Source: Dacryopinax spathularia (Eukaryota; Basidiomycota; Dacrymycetes; Dacrymycetales; Dacrymycetaceae). Taken from it: a stretch of 64,000 bases of DNA. The notes under the pieces are model-generated. The model was not told where the DNA came from. It did no database searches and was given only the letters and a program-made list of their open reading frames with translations. Shown here one piece after another: positions 46,501 to 57,500 of the stretch (the stretch's first letter is position 1; each line of letters opens with the position of its first letter). The stretch is from the NCBI GenBank assembly GCA_037974965.1, contig JBBPFI010000016.1:124001-188000 (forward strand), in the 5' to 3' direction. A program made the position numbers and the translations under genes.

Positions 46501-47549
46501 ACTGACTTACATGCGATCCCATTCAGCAACTGCTTCCTGGAAGCGTTCCTGAGATCAACATTCAGTAAATCTGGCAAACAAAACTCTGATTAGACGCACC
46601 GAATCCCCAGCAGGGACTGTCAAGACATAGAAACAGACGAGATCTTCATCGTGTCGATAAGCAGCCCATTCCTCAATACCCAAGATATCGAGTTTGTTTG
46701 TACGCATCCTCTTCCTCTGCAGCTCCACTTTTAATGCATGCTCCGACATCTTTGCTGTGCGATGCTCTTTCATGACATCGTCTGATCCGTCTCTAGCAAA
46801 CACGACGATGTAACGCGCGTGCTCGTTGTCCACTGGTTGGCTCATCACATTCGCTTGACGCCGGATTTCTTCGAAATTTCCCAGCCTGGACGCATCAAGC
46901 CTTCTGGTTTCATCCTTCTCCTTTCGGGGCTCTGACACGGCGGCAACCGGTTCAACTTCGGAAGCTGGTGTTGATGTTTCCTGAAGATGAAGATCAGGAC
47001 GTTGCGAACATATTCAGAGAGGTCGCCACCTACATTCGAACGGATGCCCACTGCTCCATCGGGGAGTTGGACGTAGCGCGTCTGTTCAAGGACCTTACTT
47101 TGGTCGCGAAAGACGGGGGCGAGCGGATCAGGCTACTAGTCTCCAAACGACAGAAGATGACTCACAGCTCGTTCCAAGCTCTGGACCTTGTATTTAATGC
47201 GGCCTGTAGCAGACTATAAGCACTCAAGCCAAGGACCCCTTCCACTCTGAGAGTGACTCACTGCGATCAAAGGCGATACGTATACAGCATAAAAGTACAC
47301 CATCCTGTCACGCAGCCGACAAGCTGCCCATTCTCGCACCACTCGAACCTCCCGCATATCCAGTTTCGCCATCTCCTCCACCAGTGCCTTCTCCGAATAG
47401 CTCGGTGAGCAATGCTCCAGACGAACCTTGCCGGACGCATCTCGCTCCCATACCAAAATCACTCGCTCATAGTTTGGATATCGCACGCGATCTAGAGATA
47501 GGGCACCAGGTTGGAGGCGCTGCTCTACAAGGTCGCGATGGCGGGACAT
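43517..47549 (-). CDS. 1,183-residue unknown protein with duplicated N-terminal module
   Basis: Nine exons (47549-47262, 47203-47166, 47135-47099, 46980-46600, 46548-46511, 46464-46395, 46324-46283, 46231-45903, 45845-43517) keep frame throughout. Residues ~26-115 and ~155-270 are two copies of one module: the first has YERVILVWERD, SEKALVEEM, REWAACRLRDRMVYFYAVYV; the second has ARYIVVFARDG, SEHALKVEL, EEWAAYRHDEDLVCFYVLTV. In both, the module exon is followed in phase 0 by a 38-base exon ending in a Trp-containing helix (RAWNEL, AEWDRI). Residues ~300-960 are Pro/Ser/Thr/Gly-rich and disordered. The last ~190 residues are helical (MDEFETLLITAGSALREKRSL, SVKIMVDLVGLLTALRQPESLL) with an acidic stretch. 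I recognise no family. The single-gene model rests on phase agreement at eight introns. Confidence 0.7.
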
Positions 47550-47858
47550 AGGAGGGTATAAGGGGAAAGGGTAACGAGAGAGAGGCGAAACGGAAAGGAA
47601 GGGGAAAGAGTGGCGTAAGGCAGAAGACCAAATGCGGGCAACTTCTGAACCCGCGAAGTTCCCCAGCGACACTGCTGACGTAACCAATAGGCGCCCGATC
47701 TGCCCAATGTGTCCCACAAGGTCTCAACAACGGCAGCAGCACCGCTCCCCCCTCCTGCCCTCTCAACGCCTTTGAACAGTCCAAAACATTCCATTGGCAG
47801 AAGAAAATACGGCCACATTATGGATGCATGTATAAAGCTACGTAGGATCAGACTACTC
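47550..47858. other. Intergenic
   Basis: About 310 bases: promoter of the 1,183-residue protein gene and 3' flank of the first alpha/beta hydrolase. Nothing recognisable. Confidence 0.5.
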
Positions 47859-49199
47859 TTATTCCCAAGCCTGATCTAGCCAAACAACCAGCTTCTTCAG
47901 GAGCTCGGTACGGATCGGCTCCATGCAACTATGGGATAGTCAATACAAAGTATCCCGTTGAAGTCGTCGGAATACAGATACCTGATGGTGAGCACGTCAT
48001 GGGGCATGTTAGGTTGCTGCGTTCACATTAGCATGTCGCTCTTAGGCTACAGCAGGAGAAAGCACCAACCTCTTCGTAGACAAAGCGGCTGCCCAATACG
48101 GCTTGCATCCGGTCACGGAGTGTTCTGGCATCATCACGGAGCACCTCCAGCTGTCCGACTGTCAAGTATGTTGCCGGAAAGCCATCGAAAGACACGTCTA
48201 CTGTCTTGCAGGCTGGCGAAATATACGGATTCTTGGGCGAGTTATCGCCCACATAAGCCTTTGCCGCCCTCGAGCTTGCCTCCACGAGATCGTTGATGAT
48301 GTCGACCTGGCGGTTGATCGCTCTTGACGACGTTGGGTCGCTCGAAGAAGCCGTCAGATCGGCCCAAGGAGACAGGATGACCAAGGGACCAAGCTTTCTT
48401 TTTTCTTCCAGGACCAAATAACGGACCAAGGCAAGAGCGAGATTACAGCCGGCGGAATCGCCGGTAATGGTGATATTGCTTGCTTCGAACCCTAGTGAGA
48501 GCAAGTAATAGAAAGTCGAGATACAGTCTATCAGAGCGGTAGGAAAAGGGTGTCCCCTTCCAGGATGATCCGGCAGGTAGGTTGATAGGCGATACTCAAT
48601 GGCCGCAGTCCGTCGTATGGTTTGCGAGTATTTCGGAAGTTGTTCTGGAACCCAACTGGTGACGTCTGTGGGATGCCCTCCACCTACCTAATAGCGTACA
48701 TCAGCAACAGCCTTTGCAGTCCAGACGTGATCGAACTCACGGTGAAAGCACCTCCATGAATGTATAACATCGTCCTCTCCCCCGGTGCAGCTTTGTATCC
48801 ACTCTTCACACCACTCACCCCCTCACCGTACCACCACACCCCGAGAGGGATGCTTTGGATCGCGTATTTGTGGGCCAACGCACCGATCTCTCCTTTCAGT
48901 TCCCCTTGGTATGGTGGAGCCCAGGTGAAGCCGACCTTGTGTTTCTCCAATTCCGCTTGGGAGGGTTCATATGTGATCGGTCGCGTAGCCAGATCTTGGA
49001 AGGGTGGGCAAAAGTATTGGAGAAGCCAACCGAAGGTCTTCAGGTGAAAAGCTTGCGACCAAGTCCAGCTTTTATGGCCTCTGAACCCGGGAAAGGCATA
49101 GAGAAGTGCGTAGTAGGGTGGCACCGCAAGCTTGAGATAGGCTAGCATCAACAAGCCATGCAGCTTGTGAAGCACCGACGGTTGCTCTACGAAGTCCAT
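47859..49199 (-). CDS. Alpha/beta hydrolase fold-3 esterase, copy 1
   Basis: Membrane-anchored esterase of the arylacetamide/steryl-acetate deacetylase type. Four exons (49199-48741, 48687-48070, then about 35 and 70 bases) give 393 residues. The N-terminus has a hydrophobic anchor (LMLAYLKLAVPPYYALLYAF). The oxyanion motif HGGAF sits at the end of exon 1; the nucleophile elbow is GDSAGCN; the acid region is LTVGQLEVLRDDAR; the catalytic His is probably in QPNMPHDVLTI. The pattern WVPEQLPKYSQTIRRTAAIEYRLS fits fold-3 hydrolases. Exon 2 is 618 bases, exactly as in copy 2, which lies 0.5 kb upstream on the same strand, so the pair is a tandem duplication. The substrate cannot be read from sequence; detoxifying esterases of sterol acetates or drugs are the known role of relatives. 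Confidence 0.85.
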
Positions 49200-49698
49200 C
49201 CGGGATCGTCTTCAAGGAGGGCAGCCGGAGCTTTGAGAGATCCTCAACCGACGATGTTCGTCGTAGTAGTGGGACCCATCTGCAAGTTATATGCCGAGAC
49301 GGGCAGCAGCACACAGACGAAATGTTGCCCAGTGATGGATTCGATCGAGTCCAATTTGACATAGCCAGCGCATGACTAAGCCAAACATGCGAATATCAAG
49401 TCCCAAACACGAAGTTCTTGAGGCCGCAGCCTTCCTAGCACATGACGGGGGACAGCAGAAAGAGGTGAAGCTGACAAAGACAAGAGTGCGACGTGCGGAC
49501 AGCCCGTGTCTTGACGACGATGTTTATCCGTTCCTTGCCGGAATCAATCCTCCCGAAATTTCCTTGACCTCGGGATGACTAATCATAAGTCGGCTCGGCG
49601 TTCTCCTTAAACATCACCAGATCAGCTTCATTACTCGCTATAGCAACCTCATCTATCGCAAGTCCATCTCGGGCAGGCGTACAGTAGGTTCAAGCCGC
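49200..49698. other. Intergenic between the tandem hydrolases
   Basis: About 500 bases: promoter of copy 1 and 3' flank of copy 2. Nothing recognisable beyond short chance frames. Confidence 0.5.
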
Positions 49699-51032
49699 TT
49701 ACCAGGCTTGGTCAATCCAATCAACCAAGCGCTTGACACGTTCCGTACGCGCAGGTTCCATGCAGCTAGGTTCTTTACAGTCAGCGCTGTAATGCATGCA
49801 TGACAATCGCACAAGCTCACCTAAAGATGAAAATGTCGTGAGGCATGTTGGCTTGCTGCATGCTTTTGTTAGCATCAGGACGTCCACGGAACGTTTCACC
49901 CTGCGAACCTCTTCGTATGTAAGGCCCCCTTCCACCACGCGTTGCATTTTGTCACGTAACGCCCTTGAGTCATCCAACAGCGTCTCTACCGTGCCGACCG
50001 TCAAGTAGGTCTTCGGGAATCCCTCGAAGTCCGCTTCGACCGTCCTGCAGGCAGGGGAGATATACGGATTCTCAGCCGAGCTTCCTCCTAAATAGGCGCG
50101 GGTCGCCCATGACGGAGCAGTGATGAGCAGGTCGATGCTATCTTTGCCCCAATTGAGAGCACGCGACGAGTTTGGATCGGAACGAGAAGCGGTCAAGTCC
50201 GCCCAAGGAGAGATGAGGACCAAAGGACCAAGTTTCATCTTCTCGTCGACCACGAGATATCGAGCCAGAGCGAGGGCCAGATTACCGCCGGCCGAGTCAC
50301 CCGCAATGACGATATTGCTTGCTTTAAATCCCAAGGACAGCAGATAGTGATATGAGGATATGCAGTCGATGAGCGCTGTGGGAAATGGGTGGCCATTCCC
50401 CGGCTGATTCGGTATAAAGGACGAGACACGGTATTCGATCACGGCAGTACGGCGGATGGTCTCCGAGTATCTCGGGACTCGGGAGGGAACGAAACTGGTC
50501 AGGTCTTCTGGGTGAGCTCCTCCGGCCTGATTTGAAGGTTAGAGGCGAACTATGTCGGCAAAGGCAGCGGGCTTACGATGAAAGCGCCGCCGTGCAGAAA
50601 CAACATGGTTCTCTCGCCGGGAGCGGCCTTGTAGTTATTGTCGTCCAGACCAACCGCACCATGCCACCACACGCTGATAGGTATTGTCTTGATTTTCAGC
50701 TTGTCCGCCAAAGCACCGATCTCGCCTTTGATCTCGCCTGGATAAGCATCAGCACGACTGAAGCCGACTTTATGCCTCTCGAGCTCTTCCCGCGGCGGGT
50801 TGTACGACAGCGGTCTTGTAGCCATGTCTTGAAAGGCCGGACAGAAGTTTTGGAGGGCCCATCCGGCGGTTCGCATCGAAACGGTTTGAGACCAGGTCCA
50901 GCTCTTGTGTCCTCTGAAAGCAGGTATGGCATAAAGTAATGCATAGTAAGGCGTCACCACCACTGCCATGTATCCTAGGGTTAGGAAAGCCCGGATCTTG
51001 TGAAGCGTAGTGGGTGAGCCTGAATGGTCCAT
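49699..51032 (-). CDS. Alpha/beta hydrolase fold-3 esterase, copy 2
   Basis: Tandem paralogue of copy 1. Four exons (51032-50577, 50526-49909, and two short ones) give about 390 residues. N-terminal anchor (FLTLGYMAVVVTPYYALLYAI), shared string FRGHKSWTWSQ, HGGAF before intron 1, nucleophile elbow GDSAGGN, ISPWADLTASRSDPNSS, acid region LTVGTVETLLDDSR, then MPHD and the end RVKRLVDWIDQAW. The elbow has the usual Gly where copy 1 has Cys. Exon phases and the 618-base second exon match copy 1 exactly. The start at the ATG coding MDHSGSP is chosen because it aligns with MDFVEQPS of copy 1. Confidence 0.85.
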
Positions 51033-51795
51033 TACTGTTGGCTGTCGGAGCGGGTGACGTCGCAAATATGATATCCGGAGGTGCTAGCACGGCGACACCA
51101 TTTTATACCAGAGAGAGGATGCAGAACCCTCGACCATTCGGCAGAACTCTCTGTCGAGGCCAATGAGGCCGACTTCGATGTCGAACTTGAGTTGCGATAG
51201 GGACAAAGGACGCTAGTCACCGGTCTGTTAGTGAGTCAAGCATTGCCTAATGCGCATTACGCGATTGTGATGTAAGCCGGTCCTCAGGGATGTATGGTGC
51301 CACTGATTGATTATGTCGTCTCGCAGAATAGGTGCTTGTTTGGTGACAAAGCTCACGATTCAGGCCCGTCTCTCCACTGACGGTTTCATGATACGGTAGT
51401 CCAGCTCTTGATATTCCCATGCCGAGAGTAGGATATATGCTCCACACCGTTCGTGACTATCGTAGGGTCTTGCGAAAGCCCGGAGTCTGCCCTTCCAGGG
51501 GTGAGAATTGATGATAGGCTTCTGATTCGAAGATGTTGACTCGCAGAAGGGAAGGTTGAGATGACTTCGCAGGCTGGACATCGCCTTGGCGAGATAGTGG
51601 GGCTGCTGCCGGAGCAGACGACGGATGGTTGGTAGAGGGAAAAGGTCGCCTGAAAGCGTGTCAGCCTGTTGCTCCGCTCTATGACTAGCTGCCTACCTGT
51701 GAGTCGACATCCTCTGTTCTCTCCTTGACGAGAGCAGAAAGCGAAACTTAGTCTCGATGGCATCTGCATTGGCGTCCTTCCTTATCGTACAGACC
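51033..51795. other. Intergenic
   Basis: About 760 bases upstream of hydrolase copy 2 and downstream of the NIF3-related gene. A minus-strand frame at 51386-51769 has no protein-like features and is ignored. Confidence 0.5.
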
Positions 51796-52116
51796 TCAAA
51801 AGTCCTCCATGCGATAAACCTCATACGCGACCTCCTCATACGGATGAGCCTTCTTCATCTCCGCCACCGCGTTCCTCGTCTGCTGCTCCCCATCACACTG
51901 AATCTCCACCTTCACCTCCTCGACCGTCTCCTCTTTCCCTACTTTCCCGATGGCTGGGTTCGCGCCGTCCACGGGGACGAACGAGCCTTGGCCGGCGGTT
52001 TGGAACGCGCAGTGTTTGTAAAGTCCGATGGTGCCGGCACCCGTGGAAAAAATTGCACGCTTGACTGGAGCGGCGTGTGCGGTAGGTACGAAGAATATGA
52101 GCTTGTAGCGTGTCAT
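51796..52116 (-). CDS. NIF3-related small protein (YqfO-like domain)
   Basis: An intronless frame of 106 residues. The pattern YKLIFFVPTAHAAPVKRAIFSTGAGTIG, then CAFQTAGQGSFVPVDGANPAIG and EEVKVEIQC, ending AHPYEEVAYEVYRM, is that of the small ferredoxin-like domain found inside some bacterial NIF3/YqfO proteins and as a stand-alone protein in fungi. The Gly-Thr-G and AHPYEE motifs are the signature. The function of the stand-alone protein is unknown; a metal-binding or regulatory role is suggested by the fold. It diverges from REX4 with 247 bases between start codons. Confidence 0.8.
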   Translation of the reverse strand: MTRYKLIFFVPTAHAAPVKRAIFSTGAGTIGLYKHCAFQTAGQGSFVPVDGANPAIGKVGKEETVEEVKVEIQCDGEQQTRNAVAEMKKAHPYEEVAYEVYRMEDF

Positions 52117-52363
52117 GACAAACGTAAAAGACGGTCAACGTCCTATGATGACGGCGACCCCGGTGGTTAGACGGTGAGCAACAATGTCGGCGATAAGCTT
52201 TCTTGGCTGCAGTCCCTGAATAGAAGGGGTCCAACGTGAACTTCAGGCAGGAAATTTCGTGTAGTTCGACCTCTACGATACCGCTCAAGCTAGTTCAGTA
52301 GCAAGACTTCCGCCTCGCACCGACCCATCGCTTGTCTTCCGACTGGAGAGTGTGGGAACTGTG

Positions 52364-53826
52364 ATGAGCTCTGTCACATCGCAGAAACCCACGACTTCGA
52401 CGCAGCGGCCTTCGTCAAACTGGGCCGCTCTGAAAAAGGTCTTTGGTACACCATCCTGCCTCTTCACGGTCAGAGCTGACATGGATTGGCAGTCTATCGC
52501 CCCTAGTGGAGAGCCGAGAGGAGTAAAGCGCAAGAGGAGCGCGGTAATCGGCGATCGACCTGAAGCCAGATCCCAGACTGCCAAGACCGACGTTAAGCCA
52601 AAGGAGACAGATGCGTATGCGGTATGACCAGAGCTACTGGCGCCATTAACTGAAGTGCGATCTAGATTTCCCAGGGGAGGATCATATGCGCAAGCCGCAA
52701 AATCCGCACCTCAGCAGCCTCAGTGCGTCATGGTGGGATCTCGTTGCAGACATGGTAGTTGATCCCTCCTGTAGGCACACCCTTACCGAGCCAGTCACCA
52801 AGCGACCAAAGACAACGGTGGACGATATGCGTGCGCTGGTTCTAGGCACCTTATCGAAGTCGCAAACTCCAGAGTGCGTCCCTGTTGCCGAGCGAGTTGA
52901 GCAAGCCCGCTTACGCATAATCAGGCAAGGCAAATACATCGCTCTCGACTGTGAGATGGTTGGCGTGGGACCCGATGGCACGCAATCCTCCCTTGCCCGA
53001 GTAAGCGTAGTGAATTATCACGGCGCCGTCCTTCTGGACAAATTCGTCCGACAAATCGAGCGCGTGACAGACTATCGAACAAAATGGAGCGGGATACGGC
53101 CGCAGGACCTAGAGAAAGCGGAGCCGTTCAAGGACGTGCAGGCTGAGGTCGCGAAGCTTATGGAGGGGAGGATTGTTGTTGGACATGCATTGTCGAATGA
53201 TATGCAGGTGCGCTTGTTTTGAAGCGCATATAGCCAGCCGCTGATGCACAGTCAGGCACTGCTGCTCTCTCATCCGCATCACCATACCCGGGATACCCAA
53301 ACTTACTCCGAGCTGCGCAAGATCGCCAAGACGAAGAAGCCTGGCCTGAGAAAGCTAATACAACTCGAGCTCGGGCTGGATATCCAAGCGGGCGAGCACG
53401 ATTCCGTGCGTTCTCTCACGTCATTGGTCGGATTGTCCTCTGACCGCAGTCCTGCAGGTTACAGATGCTCGCGCATCCATGGCCCTATTTCGACTGCATA
53501 AGGATGCCTGGGATCGCTCTTTACCCGCATCACATCACTTGCTTGCCAAAGATCAAAAGAAGAAGAAGCCGGCTAGTGAGGGGAAGGAAGCGCCGGAAGC
53601 TGCAGGCGGGCGGAAAGGGGTCAGCTCAGGGCTGAGCATCGTCACGCATGTCAGGGACAAGGACGGGACTGTTGACCGACGAATCTCAGGCAAGGTACGG
53701 AAGAGGACGGACGTTGCGGAAGAAGGAGGTGCTGTTCGCAGTACGGAGACGGCTTGGTGGGAAACGCTCGAAGGGGACGGGGCGAAAGCGGTTTCAAAGG
53801 GGAGGAAGGCTTCGATTCGACTTTGA
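52364..53826 (+). CDS. REX4: RNA exonuclease REX4
   Basis: Nuclear 3'-5' exonuclease of the DEDDh family, linked in yeast to rRNA processing. Four exons (52364-52621, 52674-53207, 53256-53405, 53458-53826) in phase 0 give 436 residues. Exo I is ALDCEMVGVGPDG (Asp and Glu), exo II VVGHALSNDMQ (Asp), exo III HDSVTDARASMALFRLH (His and Asp), the last one completed across the third intron. Strings KYIALDCEMVG, GIRPQDLEKAEPF and YSELRKIAKTKKPGLRKL are typical of REX4. The N-terminal ~100 residues are basic, with NWAALKKVF and KRKRS, fitting a nuclear/nucleolar protein. The C-terminus is a charged extension. The gene shares a short divergent promoter with the NIF3-related gene. Confidence 0.9.
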
Positions 53827-54500
53827 ACTTGAGCTACGACTGGATAAGTTGGTTGACATGATCTTTTATGCATTGTACAGTACTCGCATTCATAGTATAC
53901 CACTATTTGTCGGTCATGATCCATGATGAGCAAGGTCAACTGAGCCCATTCAGATGATCATCAATATTGACCTTCCGGAAGCATTCGATGAAAATAACGC
54001 GCACGCGTCAACTCCCTGCTTCTACGACTTGCCTTCCCTTCGGTCGATGTTGCTGGCTATGCCGAATCTTCTTGCATCTTACGGAGTTTATCGCAAAATA
54101 TCTCTCAAGCGAAGCGAGGAGACCTGCTCCATGGGGACAGAGAAGATGTGCGAATCCTCTTGACATTAGCTCTCGCGATAAGTTCGTACCGCCCACCGAA
54201 CATCGCAGGCAGAACTACCGCTTGCTGAAATCACTCTGGCATTACTATGATCCCCACCACTAGGACGCCTTGACGATGCACCATGACTAGTCCAGATGTG
54301 AATACGCACGTGTACTACCTTCGCCCCACGAACCTTCTTTAGCAATACCCTCATCATTTTCGGACAACGCTGGCACGTTTCAAGAAGTGGAGTACGCGCT
54401 TAGCTCCATAACGGACTTACCCCGGGAACTTGGGCCTAATAAATATCTGCTGGCTACGCTTGCCTGATTACTCGGTTGGCTCCCCCCATATTGATCGACA
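53827..54500. promoter_or_regulatory. Intergenic, promoter of GH115 copy C
   Basis: About 670 bases. A CACGTG lies at 54307-54312, and an AT-rich TAATAAATAT near 54436 could act as a TATA element ~60 bases before the copy C start. No gene seen. Confidence 0.45.
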
Positions 54501-57500
54501 ATGAGGGCGTTGACAACCTTGAGCGTTGCCCTCGAGCTGCTGCTCTTGCCCCTGCAAGCGCTCGCCATCGGCCAGTCGCAATACGTGTACTTCAGCAATG
54601 CGAGCGCGTCTCTCTTCCCGCTCGTCAGCGGTGGACAAGCAGCGCCCATCTTTACGTCGGACAATGAGTGGCCCGGCGTACTGCGCGCCGCGAACGACTT
54701 CCGGAACGACATCGCCAATGTCAGCTCGATCATGCCGGCCGCAACGACCCTCAGCGCTTCGTCTCTGACTGGCATCCCAAAGACAGCTATCTTCGTCGGC
54801 ACTCTCGGCCATTCAGCTCTGATCGACGCCATGGTCAACTATACCGGCATGGACGTGTCGAGCCTTCAAGGTCAATGGGAGGCTTACTCCGCCCATATGA
54901 TGATGAACCCCTTGCCTGGCGTGGATATGGCGTACGTGATCATGGGCGCCGACAAGCGCGGTACGATCTTTGGCATGTATGAGTTGTCGGAGCAGATGGG
55001 CGTCTCGCCTTGGTACTAGTAAGCAAAGGTCGTTCGACTCGGATAACACCTTGCTCATGAGTACTCAGCTGGGCAGATGTCCCGATCAAGACGAACAGCG
55101 AGATCTATGCCGATACATGCGAACACGGCTCTCCTAGCGTCAAATACCGTGCCATCTGTTCGTTGATCTCCTTGAACAGATGATGTTCCTCGCTGATTGC
55201 CGCTTCAGTCCTGAATGATGAGCAGCCGGCTTTGCAGAGCTGGGCTCAGTATACCTTCACGAATGGCACCGGAGCGCCTTTCAACCACTTCTTCTACATG
55301 CATGTTGCTAAACGCATCCGAGGAGGGCCGTTCTAATCATACTCTTAGTCATCTTTTCGAGCTCATCCTGCGTTTGAGGGGTAACTCTTTACTGCCCGCA
55401 ATGTGGACTGGGTAACAGTCTTCTGTCGTTATTTTCGGGATATGGCTGACCTGTAACAGCATGTTTGGCGTGGATGATCCACTGAACCAGCCTCTGGCCG
55501 ACTACTACGGTATCGTGATGACAACCAGTCACGAAGAACCGCTTATGCGGTCAACACCCAGTTTGTGACATTGCTCCGCCGTTCGTTCGCCGTTGCTCAA
55601 TTCGACTTAGATGAATGGAATGCCTTCTATCCCGGCCAAGCATGGGACTTCTCGACGAACGCTGCCAACTTGACGCAATACTGGACGATCGGTGCAGAGC
55701 GTGCCAAGCCGTATGAGGGTGTGTACACCGTAGGGATGCGAGGAGCCGGCGATTGTAAGTCGTCTTCGATTAGAAGGCCGGCGCGCGCGACCACTGATCA
55801 AGAAGTTAGTGCCCATGGGTCCCAGCACGAACATCGCCTTGCTCGAATCCGTTATCGCCGATCAGCGTCAAATCCTGTCAAGCGTGTTTGAGGAGAGTGA
55901 TGTCTCCAACATTCCTCAGGCGTGGTGGCTTTGTAAGCCGTTCATTTTGCACATCTTCTCAGCTGCTCATGATGCTCCAGATAAGGAGGTTGAAGACTAC
56001 TGGGGTACGGATAAAGGCGAATATTGAAAAGCCTCTGGCTCATGAACCCGTCAGATTCAGGGAATATGACTGTTCCCGATGATATCGTATGTCGTGTGTC
56101 TGCCGCTTGAGCGTATTGCTGACACGTACATTCTAGACAATCGTCGTATCTGATGACAAGTGCGTGAAGTTCCCTTGACTGCACGGAAGTCATCTCTAAG
56201 TGTCGCGACTAGCTTCGGGAATGTAAGGAGGCTGCCTTATGGCAATGAGACCGCTCGATCTGGTGGATGGGGCGTATACTTTCATGTGACTGCTTGTCAC
56301 TTCGTCTCCGCAACCATTCTAACACCGTGCCGCAGATCGATTACGTGGGCAGTCCACGGGACTACAAGGTGGGTGACTCCAATGTCGATCGATAATATCT
56401 CGCTGACTAGAAATCAGTGGATCACTGTGCGTACGCAACGGTGAAATCCTGTCTTGCCAACCTAACACCATTGGCAGTCCTCCCAGATGACCCATGTAAG
56501 TGAAGTCCCACGTTTTCCTAGGATCGGCAGCTGACGTGGCCATGCAGACGTACGAGCAAATGCACCTGTCCTACACTCGCGGCGCGGATCGGATTTGGAT
56601 CATCAATGTTCGTCTATGTACGGGATCTCGCCGTGGGCGTGGCTGATGACTCGGTGCAGGTTGGCGATCTCAAGCCATATGAAATGAACACGGTATGTTT
56701 CGTCCTTCGAAAGGGTCGTCCGAGTGCCACTCACTTCTCGTTAAGGAATTCTTCCTGAATTATGCGTACGACGTCACTCGCTGGAACCAGACCAACCTAA
56801 ATGAGTTCTCCTCCCTGTGGGCGACCCGCGAGTTCGCCATGCCCGAGCACACAGATCACATCGTCAGCATTTTGAACAACGTCACCATGTTCAACGCCAG
56901 GCGCAAGCCGGAACTCGTGAACTCCACCACATATACATTCATCAACTACAACGAAGCCCAAAACATTCTTACGACATACGCGGATCTGAACGAGACGTCC
57001 ACCATGATCTACAACTCTATCCCTCAGAACATGCAAGCGGCGTACTTCCAGCTTGTTCATCATCCTCTTTTGGCCAGCTACAATATGCAGGTATGCGGTC
57101 TATTTTGGGTGAGGAAACCTGCTAATGTTCGCCGATCAGAAAATGTATATCTATGCTGGAATGAACAACCTCTACGCGAGCCAAGCCCGCTTCTACACGA
57201 ACTACTTGGCCGAACAAGTGAGCCGTTCCCACTTATGCTTATCCAAACACGCGCTCACGATTATTAGGTGGCTTCCATGTTTGAGGTGGATTACGACCTT
57301 GAGTACCAGTACAATCACCTGCTGGACGGCAAATGGATGCAGTAGGTCGCAATTACCGTCACCGAGACTTCATGGCTCATTCTGCGCAGCATGATGGATC
57401 AGACGCATCTAGGATGTTCGTGATGTCGTGGTCCTCGCGCTGATCATTGGCTGAATAATAACAGATGTATACTGGCAACAACCTATGCAGAACGTGATGC

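Noticed and set aside
46968-47219. Plus-strand frame of 83 residues that looks protein-like (FREVATYIRTDAHCSIGELD)
   Set aside because: It lies antisense to exons 2-4 of the 1,183-residue protein gene, whose splice phases agree on the minus strand.
51386-51769. Minus-strand frame of 127 residues
   Set aside because: No recognisable features and no presequence or domain.
54980-55075. Suspected broken GH115 copy C, because the first exon frame runs into a stop after PWY
   Set aside because: A GTAAGC donor two bases earlier and an ACTCAG acceptor restore YWADVP; the gene reads intact.
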